Positions 10,401 to 22,400 of a stretch of DNA of 64,000 nt are shown piece after piece; the stretch's first letter is position 1; each line of letters begins with the position of its first letter. Source of the DNA: Streptomyces sp. NRRL WC-3626 (GTDB taxonomy: Bacteria > Actinomycetota > Actinomycetes > Streptomycetales > Streptomycetaceae); the NCBI RefSeq assembly GCF_000718785.1, contig NZ_JOCA01000005.1:62001-126000 (forward strand). The letters run 5' to 3'. A program made the position numbers and the translations under genes. The notes beneath the pieces were generated by a model, which ran no database searches, had not been told where the DNA came from, and worked only from the letters and a program-made list of their open reading frames with translations.

Positions 10401-13400
10401 CTGGGCGCCGTCAGCGAGAGCCAGCACGTGGCCAACGAGACCGGGCGCGTCGTGTACGGCGGTACCCGCACGGTCGGCATGAGCTGGCGCGACGGCGTCC
10501 CCGTCCACCTCATCCACACCGACTCACGGGGGCGCCGCGGGAAGTGGCTGGAGCACCGGCCGGAACCCGCCGGGACCCCGCTGGACGACCGCGCCCGCGC
10601 GGCGGGACTGCACACCGACCCGCTGGGACCGGCCTCCGAGGAGACCCGTGAGCGGACCCTGCGGCTGGTGCGCGCACTGCGGCTGACGTTCGGGGTGGCC
10701 ATCGAGGACGACAGCCGCTACGGCGAACTCCTGGCAGCGATCGGCGCGTTGGAGATCATGCTCCACGCCGACCCGGTGCTGCGGGGCGCCGGCCCGTTCA
10801 GCCTGGACCTGTTCGAGCGCGCGGCCCGCGAACTCCGGGCGACGGAACACGGGGTCGTGGACGGCGAGCCGACATCCGACGTCTACCGGGAGCTGCTGAC
10901 CAGGGCCGCCGACACCCTGAGCCGCAACCCCGCCGCCGTCCTCACCGACCTCGTGACCCTGCCGCACGTCACCCTGGTGGCCGAGGGGACGGCCGGCATC
11001 CCGGAGCAGGACGTGAACGACGAGGCCGCCCGGATCCTGGGCCTCGACCCGTACACGGCGGCCGTCGGACGGCCCGAACGGGCCGAGCTGTTCTGGGCGA
11101 TGGTGAAGGCCCTGGAGTGGGAGAGCCGCACCCCCGACCCCGACGCCCTCACGGCCCGCCTGCTCCACCTGGACCAGCCGGACCCCGCCCTGCGCACCGA
11201 CCTGCTCGACCTCGTCACGCGGGCGGCGGCAGCCGGTGTGGACCTCGACGACCTGACCGAGCTGGGCGCCTACCACCTGGAGTTGCTGGGCGCCCTGGCA
11301 CCCGAGAGCCTGCTGTACGACGACAAGGGGGTCCCGGCCGGGCGTCATTGGGCGCCGGGCACGGCCGGTCGGTCGGTGGACGTGCACAGCGCCCTCGTCA
11401 TGGCGGCGACCCCCGACGGCGGCCACCGCGCCCTGCGCCGGGCGAAGATGCCGTGGACAGCCGACACCGCCCGGCCGGCCCCGTATCTGGTGCGGGGCGA
11501 GAGCGGGCCCGGCCACCTGGTCATGACCCTCCCCGGCGGGGTCCGCGTCCGGGTTCCGTACGAGGAGGTCGCCGAGCTGCTGGCCCGGGACCCCGGGCTG
11601 GGCGCCCGCCCACCGGCCGCGGACATCGTCCTCGCCTCCACCACGACACCCGCCGCACCGCCGTCACCGGGGGCCGTGAACGCGCTCGCCGCCGGAACCG
11701 GACGCGGCGTATGGACCTCACCGGGCCCGGTCGACCTGCTCGCCCAGAGCGACCCCGCGGACCCGCACGTCCTCGCCCTGCTCCCCATGGCCGACGGCAG
11801 CCGCCAGCGGGCCGACGACTGGACGGCCACCCGGCCGGCGCCCCCGGCGAACCCCGACACCCCGGACACCACCTTCGCGGCCGAGACCACCACGACCGTC
11901 GCCGTCACGCCGTCCACCGAGCCCGACCCGCTCCCCGCGGACCGCCCGCTCCTCGACCCCGCCATGACCCCGCCGCCACCCGCGCGCACCCGCCGCACCC
12001 CGGCCCGCTTCACCGACGGCCGGCAGATGCCCGCCTACGTCGACGACCTCCAGTCACTGCTCCCCACCGGCCTCACCGCCACCGAGGTCGACCAACTCCT
12101 CACCAACCCGGGCACGTTCGGCCAGAGCACGGTCGTGCTGCGCGGCACCGAGCAGGCCCTGGACACCATCGGCCGCGAAGTGGAGGCCAGACCGGACGCC
12201 CGCCCCGCCGACGGCACACGACTGCTCGACGACATCCGGCAGACGCTGCGGGACAAGCCCAAGACCCTCGCCGACGGCCAGGGCCGCCCCTTCCCGTACG
12301 TCAACGCCGAGGGAAAGACCCGCGTCCTGTGGATCAGGGCGCGGCACTACGGCACGTGGGCCCCGTTCGACGACGGCATCGGGGACTCCTCGAAGATCGA
12401 CAGCATGCACCGGGCGGCCGCCACGTTCGGCCTGACCAAGAACATGCAGGCCAACTCCCAGTACGGCCTCGGCGGTCCGATCGGCCCGGCCGGCACGGCG
12501 GCGTTCGGCGGCTTCGGCCGGCTCGCCCTGCGGTTCGGCTTCATCAACAAGGTCGGCTACACGCTCACCGACCAGCGGATGAACCAGATGGAGACCCGCA
12601 CCCTGGACAAGTCCCGGGCCTACCTGGACGACGTCCACTACGAGATACGCGTCACCGACACCGCCGGACAGCTCGTCACGGGCACCGACACGGACCCGGA
12701 CACGCCCGCACGGTTCTCCTTCGGCGTCCGCAAGGGCCTCCTCGTACGCCTCCCGGACAGCGTGACGAAGATCCCGAAGCCGGGCAGGATCCCCCGGTCG
12801 ATCACCCTCGACCGCGACTCGCAGTACCGGTTCGTCCGTATCGAGGGCTTCGGACCGGTCGCCGCGATCCGTGACTGGGCGGCCGCACAGATCGTTGCCC
12901 GGCCGGGCAGCTCCGCCTACACCGAACTGGACATCTTCTTCTCCGGCGACAGCTTCCAGCGGCACGCCGGCACCATGGCGCGCGGCCGGATCACCACCCC
13001 GCCCCTGTTCGCCGACGACAAGAGGAAGTCGCCGCTGGGCGTCTTCGTGGTGGAGGAGCTGATCCCGCGGGCCGCCGTGCTCGTCGGCGAGACCGACCAG
13101 GCCGAGATGCGCGACATCAACACCTCGACCGTCCGCAGCGAACGCAGCCGGGCCGACGGCAGAAGCCTGCTGCTGCAGGCCGTCGCCGGACCCGCCTTCA
13201 ACTTCTACGACCCCGGAGCGGCCCCCTTCGACCTGCGGCTCCAGTTCGGTCCCACGGCCCAGTACTCGTACGCGAAGACCTGGTCCGTCGGACTCGGCGC
13301 GGCCGGCACGATGCGTTCCGCGGGGCAGGTGAAGGGCCCGAAGACGGCCCTCTACCTGGTGGTGAAGTCGGTACGGGTACGGCGGGCCGGGGACAACGGG

Positions 13401-16400
13401 CCGCCGACGCGTTTCCTCACCTGGAGCCTGGACCGCATGACCAGCTCCGAGGCCCGGAGGCTGGCCGGATGGGACGACGGCACCGCGCTCGCCCTGCGCA
13501 ACGGCGCCGCCCCGCCGCACGTCCCGGCCTATCTGACCGTGGACCGCCCGCGCACCCTGGGCATGCACCGCGTGAAGGAGTTCACCTTCGACGACGGCCT
13601 GCGCACCCGCGTCACCCCCGACACGGCGGACGGCGTCGGCCGCACCCTGCTGGACGCCTTCGCCGACGGGGTCGTCCAGGCCATCGGCAACCTCAATCAG
13701 GGGCTCGTGGTCCCGCTCGACCAGCTGCTGCCGCCAAACCTGCCCAAGGGCTGGCGCGCCCGCTTGGGCGACCTGCTCCGACGCGACCCCGACCAGGTGC
13801 TGAAGGCCGCCCAAAGCCTTCCCGTCCCACCCCGGTGGACCGACCCGGTGAAGTACCGGATCGCGCTCCAGAACACCCTCCAGGTGCTCGGCGTGCTCTC
13901 CCAGCAGAACGTCACCGCGAACCTGGAGGCGCTGACCACCGTCGGCCTGCCGATCCGGCTCACGGACCCCGACTCGATCGGGACGGTCTACTACACCCTG
14001 CGGGTGCACGGGACGCTGACCCGGCGCCGCTACGAGGGCAAGGACGTCCACGAGGGCATGCGTTTCAGCGCTCAGGGCATCGACCGGATCGACGGCCAGG
14101 TCAGCGTCAAGCACGGCGTGGACCTGGGCTTCGAGGGCACGTTCTCGGGCCGGGACAACGACCGCGACGAACTCGCCGGCCTGCCCCGCAACACCCTCGG
14201 GCTGACCCTGGGCGCCCGCCAGGGCTGGCAGTGGGAGGCGGAGACCACCTTCGGTTCGACCGTCACCAACGAGCCGATGTCGGTGAGCAACCAGCCCACC
14301 CACCTCTACCGCTACGACCTCTCCCTCACCGCGAGCCTCGGCGGCTACTGGCGGCCCCGCGGCCTCATCCGCGGCCTCGGCCTCGGACTGCCGGGACTGC
14401 TGGTCCTCGACGAGCCGGTCAATGTGCTGTTCGGCCGGAACGCGCTCGGCCGGCTGCGCGGCGGCGGACCCATGACCGGCCAGGTCCTCCTCGGCGTCCC
14501 CGTCCAGCACACCCCCGACGCCGACCCGTACGCCGACGGGGCCCTCAACCCGTATCTGACCGACGAGCCCGACCCGACCCCCATGCCCACCGACCGGGCC
14601 CTCGCCCTGGCCAGGGGCGACCTCGAACTCCCCGACGGCACCGGCACCGTACGGCTCGCCGACCGCGGGACACCACAGTTCGGGGAGTTCCGCCAGCACC
14701 CCTTCGTCATCGTGAACATGGTGCTGTCGCCCGCCCTCGTCGCCGAGGTCGGCCGGGTCCTGCGGGCCGCGTCCGGCGGCGCCTGGCAGCTGGTGAAGGA
14801 GGGCGCTCCCACCCGCGACGCCATCGTCCGCACCTTCACCCCGCAGTATCTGACGTCGAGCTTCGACCAGAGCTCGGGCCCGCTGGGCATGGTGGGCAGC
14901 GGCCTGCTGGGCGAGGGGCCGTACGGCGAGCTGTGGGGAACCTTCCGCTACACGACGACGGTCGGCGGCCTGCGCGCCCTCACCCCGCCGATGTCCATGG
15001 ACACCGAGATGACACTCGGTGGCACCCGGCAGGCCGCCGGCAAGCTCAGCGACAGCACCAGCTTCGTCTTCGGCGGCCAGCTGATCTACTCCGTCGCCCA
15101 GAACCCGGGACACGGCATCATGGGCGGATACGGCATCGTCGCCAACCCGTTCTCCAGAACCGGCACGCACAGCCTCAGCGTCGTGCGGACCGTCGTCGCG
15201 GACATGAACCGCAAGGGGTTCACCCACCAGGTGCTGGTGGCCGGCGACGTCCAGCACTGGTTCGCGCTGCTGTCGAGCCGGCTGGGCACGGGCCGGATCG
15301 GCACGGCGGCCGCGGGCAGCGCCCTGGTGCCGAGTACCTTCGCCGGGGCGGCGGGCACGGAACTGACAAGCCCCGGCGGGCTGTTGGGCCATCTGCCCGA
15401 GAAGAGCGCGCACCGGATGGGGCTGATCGACGACGGCTTCGGCGCCGTCCCCCGCTACACCGGGCAGCCCTGGACGCCCCAGCCCTGGATGCGCGGCGCC
15501 GCCTTCGGCAGCTACGCCGTCAACGCCCTCGACCCCACGGACGTCCTGCTCGCCTTCGACCGGCGGATCGGCAAGCTGGGGCTGGACGACCAGAGCCGGG
15601 AGCGCGTACGGCAGCTGGTGACGGCACGCGCCACCCGGGCGCTGAAGGGGGAGATGACCACGACCGGCCCGTCGACCCTGGTCAAGGCCGGCGGCTGGGG
15701 CTGGGGCAGCGTACGGATCGGCAGCCGGCGGGTCCGGGTACGCGTCGAACTGCTGCCCGGAACACCGAAGTTCGAAGGACTCGATCACAGCGCCGAGCTG
15801 GAGGAGAACCGGCGGGCGATCGAGACCGCCCAGCGGAACTCGGAGTCCTCCGCCGGGGCGGACCTGGGTTTCCTCACCAGCCAGATGGTGCACACCGGCG
15901 ACACCCATGTCCCGGCCGCCGGACCGACGTACACCGAGACCGGCTCGAACCGCAAGACGGTCGCGTCCAGCCACACGGTCACCACCGTCACCATCTACCG
16001 GGCGGCGTCCACCGAACCGCACGCGGAGATCGTCACCCCGTACCGCATGCGCGTCACCCTGGAGGCCGACGACACCCCCCACACCGGCGCACCGGCCCAA
16101 CCGGGCCTGGAGGAGGCGGAGTCCACGGCCCTCGACCGCTTCCGGGGCCGGCTGACCCTCGTCGAGGAGGACGACGTCGGCGAACTGCGCGAACACATGC
16201 CGCTCAGCCTGATGGAACCCGTGGCCACGACGGCCGGAGCAGCCCGGCTGCTGCCCGCACCCGATCCGGCGGCCGACCCCGCCCTGACCGGCCCGCCCCG
16301 GCCGGTGCCCGTCCCCAAGGGCGGCGAGGCACTGACGGTCCTGGACGGAGACGGCGTCGTACGGCCGTTCACCTTCCCCGAGAACGGCATGCACCCTCGC

Positions 16401-19400
16401 GGGATCATCGGCATCGAGAACATCCGCATGGCCGGCGACCTCCTGCTGACCAAGGCGTACGACGTCGGCTTCTCCCTGCGCGCCCTGGAGGCGGAGGACG
16501 GCCCCGACGACGACATCCTGACCGAACTGCTGCGCACCACCAGGGACACCGGGCTGACCCGCCTCGGCACCGGCTCGGCGCAGGCGCTGGAGGACGGCAC
16601 CAGCTCGACGGCCGTCACCGCGTTCTTCCCCCGCACCACCGAGCCGGACGGCTACCAGGTGGCGGGGCTGACCGAGAAGTCCCTCGTCGGTACCGACACC
16701 GGACGGCTGACCCTGCGCTCGGCCCCCGACTTCAGCCGCGCCCTGCTGCTGACGGTCGCCGACGGCAAGAAACTCGAGGTGCTCCGACGGTACGGGGAGA
16801 ACGCCGGCACGTCGTCGTCCGTCGAGCACAGCCAGTCCGCGAACGTCGGCGGCGGCTTCCTGTACGACTCGCCCGCCAACGCCGGCCTCAACCAGATCGG
16901 CGTCTTCGTCCCCGGCCCGAGCGACCTCGACGCCGATGTGCTGCCGGTCGGCGACGACCATCTGACCTCGCGCAACCTCAAGCCCAAGACGGGCCGTTCC
17001 TTCCTGTTCGCCGTCCCCGCCACCTGGCTGAGCGTCGGCGACGTGCACCGCGGCATCGTGGACTCCAAGCTCGCCAACCGGATCAGGGGCGGCACCTTCG
17101 CCAAGGCCCGGTCGGGTCCGCAGGCCATGGAGTCCGAGGCGTACGTCGTCACCTGGATCCGGGAGGACGTGGCACGTGACCTGCGGCTGATCACCGACAC
17201 CAACTTCCCCGACCGGGTCTCCGAGGCGTGGGACGCGGTGGAGAGCGCGAGCAAGGCGTGGGTCGACGCCGACAAGGCGTACTGGAAGAAGCGGCGCGCC
17301 TCCGGCGGGCTGCGCGCCGACCTCGACGCCGCGCAGTCCGTCGTCGACCGGGCGGCCCGGACCGCCCGCGCGGCGAACCGGCCCGTGGAGCTGGCACGCG
17401 CCGACGTCGACACGGCGGACACCGCGCTGAGCCGGGCCGAGGCCGACGCGCTCCGCGACCACGGCATCGCGGACACGACCGTGGCCACCGCACAGGCCGA
17501 GGTCGACGCCTTCGCCGACGACATGTACGCCGAACCCGACCACGACGGCTGGGCGCAGCTTCTGCGGGACGAACAGGACGCCGCCGCAGCCCGGTTGGCC
17601 GGGGCGAAGGAGACCGCCCGGACGCTGCGGGCGGCGGCCGATCTGCGGCTGGAGACCGCGCGCGCGGAGAAGGCGGCGGCCGACGCCCGGCTCGACGCGG
17701 CCCTGCTGTCGGCCCGCGCGCCCGGCCGGGCCCTGAACGACGCCACCGCCCTCCGTGACACCGCCCGCGACGCCTTCGACAAGCGGCGGGGTGAACTGGA
17801 CGCGCTCCGGGACACGGCGGAGAAGGCCGCGGCCGAGTACCACCGGGTACGGTCCGGGGCGGACCAGCTCACCCGCTGGCACCGGCTCGCCGCCACCCCG
17901 GAGGGCCTCGCCGAACTGGACGGCCTCGCCGAACCGCCCGCCGTGACCTACCAGGCCCCGCCCAAGGCACCGGTGGTCAAACCCCCGGCGCCGCCCCGCT
18001 ACACCAGGACCGCCACCGAGCTCACCTCGCCGACGGGGGAGACGTACACGCTCCAGGACGTGCCGAGGGACGGCGACGCGTTCTTCCGCGCGCTCGCGCT
18101 CGGTCTCGAACGGGCCGCTCCCGGCCTGCCGGCCGCGCAGGGCATCGACCTCGCCGATCCACGGGCGACGGCCGATCTGCGCCGCAGGATGGCGACCTGG
18201 CTCACCGACCACGCCGACGCGGAGCTGCTCGCCGCCGTAGCACCCGACCACACCGACACCTTCACCCCGGAGGAGATCGCCGCGGCGGGCCTCGACCTCG
18301 GTACGGACACCCCGGCACGCCGTGAGTTCGACGGGCTCGGCGGCCTGATGCCGCACGCCGTCGGCCTGACGCCCGAAGTACGGGCCGAACTCGCCGTCGC
18401 CCAGCTGCTGCGCCGGGGTGACGCGGCGTCCGAGTCCGGCTGGGACCACGCGGCCTCCGACCTGCTCCCGCTGCTCGCCGCCCGCACCTTCGGCGTACGC
18501 GTCACGGTGGTCACCGCCGACGGCTCGTTCCAGGACTTCACCCCGACACCCCCGACGACCGACCCGACCCTCACCGGCACCACGTCACACCCCGACGCCC
18601 ACGTGGTCCTGAGTCTCGACGACCGTCACTACCAACTGGCGGTACCGCCCACCCAGCCACCCCCGAAGCCACTGCCGGCGCCGAAGGGACCGGAACCGTT
18701 GGCGAAGGACACGGCCCCCTTGCCGAAGGGCACGGGCGTGCTCACCGAGCCCACGGACCCCCTTGCGACGACCACTGCCCCGCTGCCGAAGGGAACGGAG
18801 CCCCTCACGAAGGGCACGGGCAGCGATCCCACGGACCTCCTTGCGAAGACCGCGACCCCCCTCCCCAAGGGAGCCGTGCCCAAAGGCACGGAAATCCCCG
18901 CCCCGAAGAGCGGTGTGCACGAGCCGTCGAGCGAGAGCAGACCGGCGCGGGGCCGGCGCGTGCCCGTGCCCGGGACGGGGGAGTGTCTTCTCTACTCCTT
19001 CATGGCCGGCGACCCCGCACACATCCGCACCCGGCTCCCCGGTCTCGCCGCCACCGACCCCGCCGCCCACGACTGGCTGGGCGACCCCGACGCGGTACGC
19101 CGCGAACTGCGCCGCCGGTCCGCGTCCGGCGCCGGAAGCGGCCCCTCCCGGGTCGTCCTGCGGGCCATGCGGTCCTCCATCGAGGGCTACGTGGGCCGCA
19201 GCGGCGGCCGGCTGCACCCGCAGATCGTCGGACAGTTCCGGCAGACGGTCGCCACCGAGTTCGAGACGCGCATCCGCGGGATGGACCGGCCCGGCAGGCT
19301 GGCCCTCCTCGCCCACCACGGCATCCGGCGCGTCCCCGTGGCCGAGGCCCTCGACCCCGCCGACCTGGCGCGACGGTACGTCGACGCACGTATGGCCGCC

Positions 19401-22400
19401 CGCCCCGCCGACCCGACGATGTCCCCCATGGACGCCAGGGCCGTACTGGAGGCGGACGCCGAGAACCTGAGCCCACGCCAGATGTTCGACCACCTGGAGC
19501 GGAACGGCCTGCTGCCGGCCCCCGGCGACCTCGACGACACCGCCCTCGCCCGCCTCCTGGGCACCGCCTACACCCAGAGCACCGCCCCGCTGGACGACAC
19601 CGAGTCGGCCCGGCTGATGGACGCCGTCGTCAACTGGGAACACCGCTGGGGGACACCCGAGGGTGAGATCTTCCTGCCCCTCCTCGCGCACGCCTTCGAC
19701 CTGCGGGTCGACGTGGTGCGGTCGTTCCCGGACGGCGCCCGCCGGGTCAGCGGCGCGGGACCGGACAACGCCACCCGTCAGACGGAGGTCTACTACAACG
19801 GCGTCAACCACTACGACGGCAGCGACGCCGGCGCCCGCGACCGCTTCGGCGACCCGGTCCTCCCGAAGCGGATCAAGGACGAAGAGCGCGACCAGGGCGG
19901 CGACGTACGGCTGAACCCGCTGTGGGTGCCGCTGGACGAGGTGGACCCGAACCTGCTGATCACCGGCAACCGGGACGCAGTGTGGCTGTACACGGTCACC
20001 GACGACGGGCGGGTGATCCTCGGTACGGAGGCCCTGAGCGGCATCATCACGCCGGAGCAGTTCGACACACTGCTGGCGGGCATGCGGGAGAAGGACCCCG
20101 ACCTGACGGCCGAGTCGCTGCGCGAGGCGCTGGACGGGCTGGGCCACACCGGTATCGCCGCCGGTTTCGTCGCCGAGGGCGGGCAGGACGCGGGCCGGAC
20201 ACTGCCGGGGCGCAGCCGGGTGTCCGGCGAGTTCCGGTGGAGCGCGGAGCAGGGGTCCGGGGTGGTGAACGACAAGTCGGGCCGCTACATGAGCGAGACG
20301 GTCCGCCCGGGCCTGGACGCGGCGGCGGCCGCCGACTGGCTGGCCAACGTGGCGGCCCTGTTCAGTGCCCGGCTCGGCGTCGTCGTACGGACCGACCAGG
20401 TGAAGACGGCCCCGCCCCCGCCGAAGGACCCCCCGCCCGCGGCCGCGCCCCCGCCGTCGTCCCCCATGACGACGCGGGCCCCCCTGTCCACCGACGACAC
20501 CGGCAAGCTGGACACCGCCCGCCGGGTCGCCGCCGTACTGCACGGCCTCGGACACCCCGTGGTGCTGGCCGGAGCCGCCCGTGGCCGGGTGCAGTTCGGG
20601 CAGTCCCGGCCACTGGGCGCCGTGGAGTTCCAGCTGCCCGGACCGCCCCCCGTCGCCGCGATCCGCGCGGCGCTGCCCGGAGCGTCGGTACGGATCCGTC
20701 CCGGCACGGGTGGCGCCCGGGTCCTCGACGTGTCGGTGGACGGCGTCGACATCACGATCACGGCGACGGACCGCCCGCCCACCGGCACGGTCACCGTCGA
20801 CGGCTTCACCCTGCCGGCACCCGCCGAGTCCGTGGCCGACGCCGCCCTCGCCCTCGCCACCGGCACCGACCCCGACCTGCGTGGCCGCGACCTCCTCGAC
20901 CTGCTGTGGGCCCTGCACGCCGACAGCGGCCCCCGTACGGTCACGCCGGTCCTCGCCCACCAGGCCACCTACGGCTCCGGAGTGGACGGCTCCCTCGCCG
21001 TACGCCTCAGCGAACTGCTCGACTCCGCCGCCCTCGACCCCGAAGCCCTGGCCCGCCATGAGCGGACCTGGCGCGCCCTCGGCGTCACCGAAGCCGAACG
21101 CGCTGAGCTGAGCGCCGAGTTGACCGCCCTGGCGGACGAACTGCGAGCCCTCCCGGAGGTCATCACCGACCCGGTCCGCTCACTCGCCGCGCGCCTTCCC
21201 GGCCTGTCGACCGCCGGCCGTGACGCGGCGCTGGCGCTGCTGCCGTCCGCGCACCGTGAGCGGCTGGCCGCCGACCCCGCACTGGTGGACGCCCTGCGCG
21301 ACGCCCTTCCCCCGGCCGAATTCGCCACGGTCGCCGCTCAGTTGATGACCCAGGTGCCCGACGGGGTCGAACAGCCCGTCTCCGCCGGTGACCGGGCCCG
21401 AACCCAGGTCGCCCGGCTGCTCCAGGACCCGGATGTCGCCGCGCGGCTGCTCAAGCGCGGTTCGCGGGTCGTGGTGGTGCCCAGGAGCGAGGCCATGACG
21501 GCCCAGGACGCCTTCCGCCATCTGCGGGGCGGACTCACCGACGACGGCCGCCCCTGGGAGACTGTGCGCGGTGCCGGCCTGCGCAGCGCGGCCGTCACCG
21601 AGGAGAACCTGCTGGGCGAGCGCACCACCGTCCCGGACGGCGAGGACGCACAGGCCGACGGCTACTCGACGACCGTGCACGAGGTCGCCCACACCGTCCA
21701 CCTGTACGGCCTGGATCCCGTCGACCAGCAGCGCGTCACCGACGCCTACGAGGCCACCCGGCGGCTCGGCGAGGCGGGCGCCTGGCCGGACGGCGCCCTC
21801 TACGGCCAGGACGCCGACGGCCGCCGTAGCGACCCCAACTACAGCAGCCGCGACGAACGCGAGTTCTTCGCCCAGCTCACCAACGTCTACCTGATGACGA
21901 ACGGCGGCTTCGACCCGTACACCGGACTGCCGCGCCACAACGACGGCCCCGAGTGGGTGCGCGAACACCACCCGGACCTCCACCCGCTGCTGCGACGCCT
22001 GTACGGCGAGGGTCCCGAGCCCCGCCCCCGCCATCCGCGCAGTGTCGCGCCCGCCCGGCCGCGCGGAGTGCGTGCCGCCGAGGTCAACCCCGTCGACGCC
22101 ACCGACGTCGAGAACGAGGCGCTGGCCCGTGCCCGAGCGCTGTGGGACGTCGCCGAGGGCCGGCAGGGTGACGGCGACGACGCCTACGTGGCCGTCCGCG
22201 CCCTGTGGGACGGCGCCACCGGCACCCACACACCCCAGCCGCACACCCCCGCGCCGCTCCCGCTGCCGCACCCCACCCCCGTACCGCCCGCGGAGCCCGC
22301 CGCGGCGCCGCCGCCCACCGACGGCGCGGCACAGCAGCGGCTGCGGGAACTGTGGGCGGTCGTCGACGCCACCTTCGGATCCCAGCCGCTCACACAGGAG

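Noticed and set aside
12054..18449. A 2131-codon open frame on the minus strand opposite the giant gene
   Set aside because: It is a by-product of high GC at third positions in the plus-strand gene. Its composition is Gly/Arg/Val-rich without motifs, and it has no ribosome binding site; the plus-strand frame has recognisable domains throughout.
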